Assembly: GCA_965248235.1 (NCBI GenBank)
Contig: CBDFIU010000004.1
Coordinates: 124,001 to 188,000, forward strand
Reading direction: 5' to 3'
Source: UBA6623 sp965248235
GTDB lineage: Bacteria > Acidobacteriota > Terriglobia > Bryobacterales > UBA6623
DNA: 64,000 nt
This document shows, in pieces, positions 53,021-61,601 of this stretch. The first letter of the stretch is position 1, and every line of letters starts with the position of its first letter. The notes below the pieces were generated by a model, which saw only the letters and a list, made by a program, of their open reading frames with translations, searched no databases and was not told the DNA's origin. The position numbers were made by a program, and so were the translations under genes.

Positions 53021-54463
53021 ATGAAGATCTTGATGGTTGGTTCCGAGGTCGATCCCTACTCGAAAACAGGGGGGTTGGCCGACGTTCTCGGTGCGCTGCC
53101 GAAAGCCTTGGCCGAGTTGGGTCACGACGTGGCGGTCGTCTCCCCGCTCTACGGCGACACGCCGGTCAAGAACGCTGATGTTGTTTTCGACTCCCTCACG
53201 GTCCGCGTCGGCGAGGAGAATCATTTCCCACGAGTCGTCACTCTGCTCGACGGTGGCGTGCGGCACTATTTCGTTGCCTATGATCCCTTTTTCGACCGTC
53301 ACGGCCTCTACGGCGACGCCGACGGCGACTACCCCGACAACCCGCGGCGGTTCTTCCTGTTCGCCCGCGCGGCAATCGAGATCACCAAGCTTGATTTTCA
53401 TCCCGACCTCATCCACTGCCATGAATGGCAGACGGCTATGGTTCCCGTGCTGATTCGATCGGTGTATGCCGAAGATGCCGCGTTGCGGGAAACGGCGCTG
53501 CTGTTTACGATTCACAACCTGGGCTATCAGGGCGTCTTTGAAGCGCCCATCCTCGAAGAGCTTGGGTTGCCCGATGAGCTTTTCGGCGTCGACGCGCTCG
53601 AATACTACGGCAAAGTCAGTTTCATGAAGGGCGCCCTGCTCTACTCCGACGCGCTCAGCACGGTGAGCAAGAAGTACGCTGGTGAGATTCAAACCGAGGA
53701 ATACGGCTGCGGATTGGAAGGCGTCGTGCGCAGCCGCGCCGACAACCTCTACGGCGTATTGAACGGCGCGGACTACACGCTATGGAACCCGCAGCACGAT
53801 CCCCTGATCGCCGCCCGCTACACGGCGGACGATCTGCGCGGCAAAGCGACCTGCAAGCACGACCTGCTCGAAAGCTACAAGCTCGCGCTCGACGACCATC
53901 GCCCGCTGGTCGGCATGGTGGCGCGGTTGGCCTGGCAAAAAGGCGCCGACCTGTTGATCGAAGCCCTCGACGAATTAATGGCGGACGACTGCGCCATCGT
54001 CGTGTTGGGAGCAGGCGACGCCGCCACGGCCGAGACATTGCACGAGGCGGCGCGAAAGTATCCCGATCGCTTCGGATTTTACGAAGGCTTCGACGAGCAC
54101 CTGGCGCACAAAATCGAAGCCGGATCGGATATTTTTCTGATGCCGAGCCGTTACGAACCGTGCGGTTTGAATCAGATGTACAGCCTGCGCTACGGAACCG
54201 TTCCCGTCGTGCGCTCCACCGGCGGTCTCGACGACACCGTGACGAATTTCGAAGACGGGGTCGCCGACGGCACCGGGTTCAAATTCACGGAGTACTCCGC
54301 CGAAGCGATGATCGACGCCCTTCGGCGGGCCTTCGCTGTTTACCAAGATCGCGAGAGCTGGCGAACTCTGATGCGCAACGGCATGAAACGGGATTACTCC
54401 TGGCCGGCGTCGGCCCGCGAGTACGATAAGATCTACCGCGAGATGCTCGAAAAACGCGGTTGA
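53021..54463 (+). CDS. glgA: Glycogen synthase
   Basis: 480 residues, GT5 family, transfers glucose from ADP-glucose to the growing alpha-1,4-glucan. The ADP-glucose motif KTGGLADVLGALP (15-27) and the C-terminal SRYEPCGLNQMYSLRYGTVPVVRSTGGLDDTV are intact, with HDVAVVSPLYG, HCHEWQTAMVPVL and VARLAWQKGADLLIEAL between them. Full length. No glgB or glgC adjacent. Starts at ATG 53021 with only a weak ribosome site. Confidence 0.95.
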   Translation: MKILMVGSEVDPYSKTGGLADVLGALPKALAELGHDVAVVSPLYGDTPVKNADVVFDSLTVRVGEENHFPRVVTLLDGGVRHYFVAYDPFFDRHGLYGDADGDYPDNPRRFFLFARAAIEITKLDFHPDLIHCHEWQTAMVPVLIRSVYAEDAALRETALLFTIHNLGYQGVFEAPILEELGLPDELFGVDALEYYGKVSFMKGALLYSDALSTVSKKYAGEIQTEEYGCGLEGVVRSRADNLYGVLNGADYTLWNPQHDPLIAARYTADDLRGKATCKHDLLESYKLALDDHRPLVGMVARLAWQKGADLLIEALDELMADDCAIVVLGAGDAATAETLHEAARKYPDRFGFYEGFDEHLAHKIEAGSDIFLMPSRYEPCGLNQMYSLRYGTVPVVRSTGGLDDTVTNFEDGVADGTGFKFTEYSAEAMIDALRRAFAVYQDRESWRTLMRNGMKRDYSWPASAREYDKIYREMLEKRG

Positions 54464-54553
54464 CGGGCGGTCGGGATTCTCGAAGCCGGTTTGGACTCGC
54501 GGCGGCGGGAGCACAACGATCAACGCCGCTCTTCTCGTTGCGTGGCGAAGTGC

Positions 54554-55507
54554 ATGTCAGCCACCATCATCGAAATCTCGAATCTGAGGAAGGCCTACGG
54601 CTCCACCTTGGCTGTCGATGACGTCTCCTTTGGCGTGGCCGAGGGGGAGATCTTCGGCCTTATCGGTCCCAACGGCGCCGGAAAGACGACCACCATGGAG
54701 TGCGTGGAAGGCCTCCGGAAACCCGATAGCGGCGCCATCACGGTTCTGGGCGTGGATCCCCGCCGGGACTCCCACGCACTCCAGAACCGCATCGGTATCC
54801 AGTTGCAAGAAGCGCAACTCCAAAAGCGCATCAAGGTCTGGGAGGCCGTGGATCTGTGGTCCTCTCTTTATCCGCGGAATGTTGACACAAACGCGCTCGT
54901 TGAGCGGCTGGGGCTGACCGACAAGCGTAACGCCTGGTTCATGACGCTGTCGGGCGGTCAAAAGCAGCGCCTGTTCATTGCCCTGGCGTTGATCCACGAC
55001 CCCGAGGTCGTATTCCTGGACGAGCTGACCACGGGCCTTGACCCTCAAGCACGCCACGCCATCTGGGGCCTTGTGAGAGACATAAGGGATCGCGGAAAGA
55101 CAATCTTTCTGACAACCCACCTGATGGAAGAAGCCGAGCGATTGTGTGACCGAGTCGCCATCATCGAACACGGAAGAGTCGTGGAGTTGGGCAGCCCCGC
55201 CGCTTTGGTGAGAAAACATTGCCCGCAAAGAGCTGTGGTGTTTTCCTGCGAGCGGGAGGGAGTGAACGAGCTACTCGAGCGGGTTCCGGGTGTCGAGGCT
55301 GTCAACAGCGAGGGCCCAACCCATAAAGTGAGCGGCACAGGGGAAGACTTTGTTACCGAGATTATTCGTTTCGTGTCCGAGCAAGGGCTTCGCGTCAGCG
55401 ACTTTCGGACGGTGATGCCAACGCTCGAGGATGTTTTCCTAAAACTGACCGGGCACGGAATAAGAGATGATGGGTATTTACTTGACTCAGGTGACCACAA
55501 GATGTAG
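54554..55507 (+). CDS. ABC transporter ATP-binding protein, 3' end replaced by IS copy 5
   Basis: 317 codons. Walker A GPNGAGKTT, Q-loop, signature LSGGQKQR, Walker B VVFLDELTTGLDP and H-loop TTHLMEE are all present, followed by a C-terminal domain ending RTVMPTLEDVFLKLTGHGIR. This matches the DrrA/CcmA-like drug- or polysaccharide-export type. Residues 306-317 (DGYLLDSGDHKM) and the stop come from the left end of the IS. The usual downstream permease is missing. The ATPase domain is complete, so the protein may still fold, but it lacks an obvious partner. Confidence 0.82.
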   Translation: MSATIIEISNLRKAYGSTLAVDDVSFGVAEGEIFGLIGPNGAGKTTTMECVEGLRKPDSGAITVLGVDPRRDSHALQNRIGIQLQEAQLQKRIKVWEAVDLWSSLYPRNVDTNALVERLGLTDKRNAWFMTLSGGQKQRLFIALALIHDPEVVFLDELTTGLDPQARHAIWGLVRDIRDRGKTIFLTTHLMEEAERLCDRVAIIEHGRVVELGSPAALVRKHCPQRAVVFSCEREGVNELLERVPGVEAVNSEGPTHKVSGTGEDFVTEIIRFVSEQGLRVSDFRTVMPTLEDVFLKLTGHGIRDDGYLLDSGDHKM

Positions 55508-56504
55508 GATCGGGGAAATGGAAGATTATCCTCGGAATCTGGCCGAGTTCGAGGCGCGTTTCGCCACCGAGCAGGCCTGTCGAGAGTATCTGTGTCAACT
55601 CCGCTGGCCGGAGGGTTTTCGTTGTCCGCGATGCGGGCACGACAAAGCGTGGGCGGTGCGGACAGCGCTGCTGGAGTGCGCCGGCTGCGGGCATCAAGCT
55701 TCTCCAACGGCGGGCACAATATTTCAAGACACCCGCCAACCCCTCCAGAGTTGGTTTCGAGCCATGTGGTGGCTCACGAGCCAGAAGAACGGGGCGAGCG
55801 CGCTGGGCTTGCGGCGGGTGTTGGGCCTGGGCAGCTACAAAACGGCCTGGACTTGGTTGCATAAGCTCCGGCGCGCCATGGTGCGGCCCGGACGCGATCG
55901 GCTCAGCGGGCGCGTGGAGGTTGACGAGACTTACTTAGGAGGCTTGGAGGAGGGCGTGCGCGGTCGCCAAACCGACGCTAAGGCGCTGATTGTAGTAGCG
56001 GCCGAGGAAGATGGTGCCGGCATCGGGCGGGTTCGGATACGCACCATTCCCAACGCCTCCGGGGACAGCTTGATGGCCTTCGTCGGCGAGTCGATCGAAC
56101 CCGGCAGCGTGGTCCATACCGACGGTTGGCTGGGATACGAACCGCTCGAAGGCGACGGCTATCGCCACGAGGTGAGCTACCTGGAGGGGCAACCGGCGCG
56201 CGCCTCGAAACTGCTCCCCCGGGTGCACCGCGTGGTGTCGTTAGTGAAGCGCTGGATACTGGGCACGCATCAAGGAGCGGTCAGTCACGAGCATCTCGAC
56301 TCCTACCTCGACGAATTCGCCTTCCGCTTCAACCGCCGCAAGTCCAGAAGTCGAGGCAAGCTCTTTTACCGCCTGGTTCAACAGGCCGTCGCCGTGCCAC
56401 CGGCACCCTACAAATCGCTGGTCGGAGGCACCGCGACACGCGCTACGGACGACCACAACATGTAGGGGCTATTTCCCAATACCTGAGTCAAGTAAATACC
56501 CATC
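55469..56504 (+). mobile_element. IS1595-family insertion sequence, copy 5
   Basis: 1036 bp with both 24-bp terminal repeats intact. The flanking eight bases (TAAGAGAT on the left, AGGCCCAA on the right) do not match, so one flank has been replaced since insertion, by deletion or recombination. Confidence 0.93.
55518..56465 (+). CDS. IS1595-family transposase, copy 5
   Basis: 315 residues with one substitution (Q99 to R) relative to copies 1-3. Confidence 0.92.
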   Translation: MEDYPRNLAEFEARFATEQACREYLCQLRWPEGFRCPRCGHDKAWAVRTALLECAGCGHQASPTAGTIFQDTRQPLQSWFRAMWWLTSQKNGASALGLRRVLGLGSYKTAWTWLHKLRRAMVRPGRDRLSGRVEVDETYLGGLEEGVRGRQTDAKALIVVAAEEDGAGIGRVRIRTIPNASGDSLMAFVGESIEPGSVVHTDGWLGYEPLEGDGYRHEVSYLEGQPARASKLLPRVHRVVSLVKRWILGTHQGAVSHEHLDSYLDEFAFRFNRRKSRSRGKLFYRLVQQAVAVPPAPYKSLVGGTATRATDDHNM

Positions 56505-56709
56505 AGGCCCAAATTAGAGATCGAGCCCAAGGGCTGTCACGTAGGTTTAAAAAATATAAAGCTATTTGTTTCAGTGACTTAGTATTTTCAGACGGCAAAA
56601 GTCGGCGACTGCAACGTTATTCTGGACACGGATACTACCTCACTGACGGGCCGGCGCTTTCTAGAAAGAAAACTCCTCCGGCCGCCTCCTTTGGAAAGGA
56701 ACGTTTGGA

Positions 56710-59085
56710 ATGCGAAGAATCAATCGTAGGGGAATTCGTCTGTTCGTTTGCGGAATGCTGTTGGTACTGTCGGCTCCGAATCTGACGGCCATCCCCAAAA
56801 CCACAATTCAAGACACACTGTTCAATGCCGATGGAAGTAAGGTCCACGGCTCGGTGACGCTCAGTTGGACCGGCTTCACGGCATCGGATGGCACGACGCT
56901 GGCAACCAATTCCGTGAAAATCAAAATCGTGCAGGGGGTGCTGGTCGTCAACCTCGTGCCGAACGAAAATGCCGTGCCCCCCGGCACGACCTACAAAGCG
57001 ACCTATTTGCTCAACAACGGAACTCGCTTCGTGGAGCACTGGGTGGTGCCGGAAAGCGCCACACCGGTGACGGTCAGCGATGTCCGCATCGGTCAACTTC
57101 CTCCGGCGGGTACGGTGATCTCGATCTCGCAGATTTCGGGACTCAATTCGGCTTTGGATACGAAGGCCGACATCGACCAGGTGAATGTCTTTACCGCTGA
57201 GCAGATTCTGCAAAGAAGCAGCGCCGGATCGACCAATCCATTGCTGACCTTCCAAGACGAGACCGGGACTAACTCGATCAGCTTCGATATTCCGACGCTG
57301 ACGTCGAGTTCCAGCTACACGTTACCGGTTGCCGACGGCGTATCGGGACAACAGTTGACGACCGACGGCGGTGGCAATTTGTTTTGGTCAGCCGCCGGGC
57401 AAGGCGCCGGGGCCGCCTCGATGTACGAGATCTTTCAGGATTCGGGGACTTCGGTAACGCAGCGCAATACGGCGAACTTCACCAACGGTCTGACCGTTTT
57501 CGATAACGCGTCCCAGACGCGTACAGAGGTCGAGCCGGTGTACGGGTCGACCGCCGGGACGATCACCGAAGGCAACGACGCTCGGCTTTCTGATGCACGC
57601 ACTCCCTTGGCCCATGCTGCGACCCATGCAAGCGGCGGGTCGGATCCGGTGACGCCGGCGAGCATCGGGGCGCTGTTGGATACGAACGACCAGATTCTCA
57701 GCACCCAAGCCGGCACTCCGGTCTTGATCGTGCACGGCATCACCGGCCAAGCGGCCGCGATCCAAGAATGGCGCGATGGGAATGGTGATTTGTTGGCCCA
57801 CGTGACTCCCGACGGGAGCGCCTTCTTCCGTGAAATGGGCCTGGCCACGAAGCTCGGTGGTACCGTCGTGAGCCAGTTCTTCCAGGTGGACGGGTTGAAT
57901 CGCTTCGCCTTTTCCGGCTTCGCGACTGCGTTGAACGTTAGTCGCTATGACGACCTAGGCAACTTCCGCGACACGGCTTTTCAGATCTTGCGGAACGGCG
58001 GCACATTCTTGAACACGGCCTTGCAGGTCAGCGACACGACGCCGACAACCGGCGTCACGACTCTCACGGTCAAAGCCGGCCAAGGACAAGGGACCACGCC
58101 GCTGCAAGAGTGGGAAGACAATAGCGGCACGGTGCTCAGCAGTGTCGATCAGAACGGCAACCTCGAAATGAAAACTCGATACGTCGAGTTCGCCGAGGTC
58201 ACCGCGCCAGCGCCGGGCTCCACGGGTGAGGTGCGGATTTTCGTCGACTCTTCAACCGGCGAAGTCTCGGCCAAGAAAGACAACGGCACTGTCGTCTCAC
58301 TCGAAACACCGACTGCCGGCGGGTCGTTCGCGGCCTTCCAGGACGCCGAAACGCCGTCCGGGACAATCAACGGATCGAATGATACGTTCACTCTGGCCAC
58401 CGCGCCGTCTCCGGCTTCGAGCTTGGTGTTGACCAAGAACGGTATCGTTCAGGAATCCGGTTCGGATTACACGTTGAGTTCCGCGACGATCACCTTCTTG
58501 GGCGGAGCCATACCGCAAAGCGGCGACAATCTGCTGTCTTGGTATCGCACGGATGGTTCAACGGCGGGCGGCGATCTGACGGGGATTTTCCCCAATCCCG
58601 TGGTTTCGGGAATTCGCGGACGCGTCGTTTCCACCAACGCCCCAGTCGACGGGCAGTGCCTCGTTTGGGACAACGGGGCCGGCCAATGGGTCCCCAAGGA
58701 ATGCGCCAAGGTCAACGATTCGTTGCAGTGGCATTTCGCGGGAACACCTTCGACCGGCACCCAATCGATCGTGTTGTCGATTCCTGAAGGCGTGGCGAAC
58801 GCGTCGCTTGTGGATTCGCGAATCTTGATCAATTCGACGGGCGGCGCTACCGACTACAACATCGAGCGCTGCATCTCGAACTGCCACTTGGGTTCGGCAA
58901 CGTTCAGTGATATCTACTCGACCGACCCATCGATTTCGACCGGGCGCCGCAGCGAAGTCGGCGGTACACCCACATCGACGACAGCCGCCTCCGGCGACCA
59001 GTTTAGGGTGAGTTTCAGCACCGTGGGCAGCGGTGTCGCTGACGTGACGGTTTCGCTGACGTATCAGCATACAGCCGTTCACTAG
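56710..59085 (+). CDS. Large secreted protein with phage tail-fibre-like segments
   Basis: 791 residues. Signal peptide 1-27. An N-terminal domain (about 30-135: IQDTLFNADGSKVHGSVTLSW...ATYLLNNGTRFVEHWVVP) is followed by low-complexity Ser/Thr/Gly-rich repeats. Residues about 280-325 (TITEGNDARLSDARTPLAHAATHASGGSDPVTPASIGA) are of the kind found in phage tail fibres, and GGDLTGIFPNPVV (about 615-630) is another tail-fibre-type motif. The C-terminus forms a beta-rich domain (about 665-790) containing one C-x3-C pair. No phage genes surround it. It has a GGAAAGGA ribosome site and a strong terminator 45 bases after its stop, so it is a single-gene unit. Probably an adhesin or surface fibre. Confidence 0.75.
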   Translation: MRRINRRGIRLFVCGMLLVLSAPNLTAIPKTTIQDTLFNADGSKVHGSVTLSWTGFTASDGTTLATNSVKIKIVQGVLVVNLVPNENAVPPGTTYKATYLLNNGTRFVEHWVVPESATPVTVSDVRIGQLPPAGTVISISQISGLNSALDTKADIDQVNVFTAEQILQRSSAGSTNPLLTFQDETGTNSISFDIPTLTSSSSYTLPVADGVSGQQLTTDGGGNLFWSAAGQGAGAASMYEIFQDSGTSVTQRNTANFTNGLTVFDNASQTRTEVEPVYGSTAGTITEGNDARLSDARTPLAHAATHASGGSDPVTPASIGALLDTNDQILSTQAGTPVLIVHGITGQAAAIQEWRDGNGDLLAHVTPDGSAFFREMGLATKLGGTVVSQFFQVDGLNRFAFSGFATALNVSRYDDLGNFRDTAFQILRNGGTFLNTALQVSDTTPTTGVTTLTVKAGQGQGTTPLQEWEDNSGTVLSSVDQNGNLEMKTRYVEFAEVTAPAPGSTGEVRIFVDSSTGEVSAKKDNGTVVSLETPTAGGSFAAFQDAETPSGTINGSNDTFTLATAPSPASSLVLTKNGIVQESGSDYTLSSATITFLGGAIPQSGDNLLSWYRTDGSTAGGDLTGIFPNPVVSGIRGRVVSTNAPVDGQCLVWDNGAGQWVPKECAKVNDSLQWHFAGTPSTGTQSIVLSIPEGVANASLVDSRILINSTGGATDYNIERCISNCHLGSATFSDIYSTDPSISTGRRSEVGGTPTSTTAASGDQFRVSFSTVGSGVADVTVSLTYQHTAVH

Positions 59086-59131
59086 ACAGTTTACGCGCGG
59101 CAAGAGGCCAAGCTCTCTTCCATTGCGCGTT

Positions 59132-59172
59132 GCCCGGGAGCCGTTCGGATTTGCGGCTCCCGGGACCTTTTT
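59132..59172 (+). terminator. Strong intrinsic terminator
   Basis: Ten-base perfect stem CCCGGGAGCC (59133-59142) with GGCTCCCGGG (59155-59164), then ACC and five T. Ends the transcript of the secreted fibre-like gene. Confidence 0.9.
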
Positions 59173-59366
59173 GGGGGCGTCCCCTGGGTGCCGCGTTGCC
59201 GCTGATGCGTTATGGTTAGTCGCTCTTCTCCCTCACACGCTTCGATCAATCGAAACATCCCCGCGTACTTGACCAGTGGCTTACACTGGTACCTTGCATT
59301 GTTCGGGAAGGCCCGCGACTCGCCTCGCCAACTTCCGTTCCTCAAGTATTCATCCCGAAGGCGCGT

Positions 59367-60131
59367 ATGTCCAAGGCTCACTCCGGTCCGGCGGGGACCG
59401 TCGCCAAAACCCTAATACCGCGTCAGCAATTCCGCTACTACGACTTGCTCGTGCATGTCTTCGTGGTCGTCTTGTTGGTCTCGAACTTGGTGGCGCAGAA
59501 ACTCTGCGCGATCGGGCCGTTCACGATCGGCGGGACGGAGTTCGGTCCGTTCCTGATCAGCGGAGCGCAGATTCTTTTTCCCATCACCTACATCTTCGGG
59601 GATATCTTCGTCGAGGTCTACGGGTACAGCGCCTCGCGCCGGGCGATCTGGATTGGATTTTTTTCCTCGGCATTGCTGGTGATCATGGCACAGATCACGA
59701 CGAGCCTCCCCCCTGCCCCGGAATTCCAAAACCAGGAAGCTTTTGAAAAAGTCTTCGGCTTCGTGCCACGCGTGTTGGCGGCCAGCCTCGTCGCCTATTG
59801 GTGCGGGGAGTTCGCCAACGCTTTCGTGATGTCGAAGATGAAGATTTGGACCGGGGGTAAGCACCTGTGGACACGCACGATCGGCTCGACCGTTGTGGGA
59901 CAGGCGATCGATACCGTCGTCGTCATCACAGTTCTGTTCATCGGAATTCATTCCTTTTCGACGATGTTGAATCTGATCTTCACCGGCTACTTCGCGAAAG
60001 TCATCTACGAAGCGGCCGCGACGCCATTGACGTATTGGGTAGTCAATACGCTCAAACGCGCCGAGGGCATTGATGTTTACGACGAGGGCGTGGACTTCAA
60101 TCCGTTTCGGAGTGAGCAACGAGAGGGGTGA
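59367..60131 (+). CDS. yhhQ: Queuosine precursor transporter, YhhQ/VUT family
   Basis: 254 residues, six or so transmembrane helices: LLVHVFVVVLLVSNLVAQKL, FPITYIFGDIFVEVYGY (family signature), RRAIWIGFFSSALLVIMAQI, TIGSTVVGQAIDTVVVITVLF and a C-terminal FAKVIYEAAATPLTYWVVNTLK. Imports preQ0/preQ1 for the queuosine modification of tRNA. No preQ1 riboswitch could be recognised upstream. Starts at ATG 59367 after the terminator at 59172. Confidence 0.88.
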   Translation: MSKAHSGPAGTVAKTLIPRQQFRYYDLLVHVFVVVLLVSNLVAQKLCAIGPFTIGGTEFGPFLISGAQILFPITYIFGDIFVEVYGYSASRRAIWIGFFSSALLVIMAQITTSLPPAPEFQNQEAFEKVFGFVPRVLAASLVAYWCGEFANAFVMSKMKIWTGGKHLWTRTIGSTVVGQAIDTVVVITVLFIGIHSFSTMLNLIFTGYFAKVIYEAAATPLTYWVVNTLKRAEGIDVYDEGVDFNPFRSEQREG

Positions 60132-60203
60132 GCACGCGTCACCCGGTCCCGGCACCGGACGGATGGTGAAGCGGCACGGGCGGTTTCTATCCGTTCTGCG
60201 TCT

Positions 60204-61262
60204 TCAAGCGCCTTTTCCCAAGCCTCGCAGCAGGCGAAGCGGCCAGGTCAGCAAGCGCCCGATTCGGAAACTCGGCGAGACCTCGACCTCCCCAAGAATC
60301 TTCTTGTACGCTTCGATCTGTTCTTCTTGTTCGTCGCTTTGTTGCTTGACACGGGCGATTTCCTGGCGGCGGCGGGCGATTTCGGTCAGCAGAGTTTCGA
60401 CCTGCTCATCGGGCTTGGCGGGAACATGGGCACGGTTGGCGAGAAGATCGTAGAGAAACTTAATTTGATGCGTGTTGCGCATGTAGAGGGTTCGCAAATC
60501 CGAATAGTCCTCGGCGCTGAGGGTGTGCCCGGCTTGGATGTGAGCCGGCATCGGCCTTGGGACGTAGACCGTGCTGTGGTCGGGCGCCGTTTCCTCGGGC
60601 GCGCGTTCCCGCGTGTAAAAGTAGACGGCAATCGAGTGCCGTGAGATGTGGCGCTTGTCCTCGGGCAATGCGATCTGACGAAAACCGTGCCAGGAATACT
60701 CGTTCGTCTCGAACAAGACGCAGCGGTTGAAAGCCGGCGGGACGGAGCGAACGTGGTCGGTTTCCGGGTCCCAAGGATCACGATGGAGATCGAGCACGCC
60801 GCCCCAGTTCTCATCCCATTCGCGATTGAGGAAAAGAATCAGGTTCAACCGGCGATGCAACGCCGTGGTCGGGTGGTAGTTGAAATCGACATGAGGATCC
60901 AGCTCCTGGCCGTGGCGATTCTCATGCGTACCGCCGCCTACATACTCGGGGTCGTAGAGCAGGTTGGGGATGCCGGTCCAACTGCTGACGAGGTTTAGGA
61001 ATTCCTCGGATCGAATCAAATTGTCGAAGCGTTTGTAGGAATCGCCCAACTCGGGAAGATTCGTGTGGACCGCCTTGCCGCCCTCGGTTCCCAATTCGCT
61101 GATCGCCTTGTCACCGCGAAAGCCGGGAAAGGCCTCGGCGAGTTCGCGGCAGAATTCCGAGGTAAGCAGGTTGTCGATGACGAGATGGCGAAACGGCTTG
61201 GCTTCCCGAAAAGAGACGGTAAGGGAGTCGTCTTCGGCGTGCGGCTGGAGTAGATCGATCAT
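60204..61262 (-). CDS. 2-oxoglutarate/Fe(II)-dependent oxygenase with C-terminal coiled coil
   Basis: 352 residues. The double-stranded beta-helix core has the iron facial triad H124-x-D126 (LDPHVDFNYHP) and H192 (YSWHGF), with the 2OG-binding arginine probably in RHISRHSIAVYFYTR. About 280-325 (EQVETLLTEIARRRQEIARVKQQSDEQEEQIEAYKKIL) is a coiled coil, followed by a short hydrophobic/basic tail. Homologues of this shape hydroxylate proteins or act in glycan and natural-product pathways; the coiled coil suggests multimerisation or partner binding. Substrate unknown. Confidence 0.8.
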   Translation of the reverse strand: MIDLLQPHAEDDSLTVSFREAKPFRHLVIDNLLTSEFCRELAEAFPGFRGDKAISELGTEGGKAVHTNLPELGDSYKRFDNLIRSEEFLNLVSSWTGIPNLLYDPEYVGGGTHENRHGQELDPHVDFNYHPTTALHRRLNLILFLNREWDENWGGVLDLHRDPWDPETDHVRSVPPAFNRCVLFETNEYSWHGFRQIALPEDKRHISRHSIAVYFYTRERAPEETAPDHSTVYVPRPMPAHIQAGHTLSAEDYSDLRTLYMRNTHQIKFLYDLLANRAHVPAKPDEQVETLLTEIARRRQEIARVKQQSDEQEEQIEAYKKILGEVEVSPSFRIGRLLTWPLRLLRGLGKGA

Positions 61263-61601
61263 GGTGCGGGTTCGTCCCCAGGATATTAATGTAGCTCGTC
61301 GGGGAGACGTTCCTCCATGTGCATTTTGGGCAAGCGGCGAGTTCTTCCACTCTTCCCCTGATCTTATGAGAGAGCAAGGAACGACGCGTCAGGTCTTCTT
61401 GGACCGAAACGCCAAAGCGCGTCCCCGCGCTGAGGTCTTCCTCTCCGAAAACCCGGCGCGTAGCCTGGACGGGAGTCCACGTTCCGGGCTCGGAGCCGCC
61501 TATTGGGGAACTTCTTCGACCCGCTGTCAGGTTTGCCACGGTATTCTGAATGGTTGCCGACGGAGGAGCCGTCATCCGGCTATCGGCATTCCCCTATCGC
61601 C
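61263..61601. other. Intergenic region, divergent promoters
   Basis: 339 bases between the divergent oxygenase and aminotransferase genes. No gene, repeat or clear promoter motif was recognised; an open frame from 61503 joins the aminotransferase gene but is not needed. Confidence 0.4.

Noticed and set aside
52673..53692. 339-codon reverse-strand frame over the monooxygenase-like and glgA genes
   Set aside because: Crosses two genes and repeat family B; only its repeat-derived middle resembles anything.
49945..56504. Inversion between IS copies 4 and 5 as the reason for their unmatched flanks
   Set aside because: A simple inversion would make the left flank of copy 5 the reverse complement of that of copy 4; TAAGAGAT does not match ACCGCTGG, and the other pair also fails.
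59173..59366. A preQ1 riboswitch before the queuosine-precursor transporter
   Set aside because: None of the conserved preQ1 motifs was seen.
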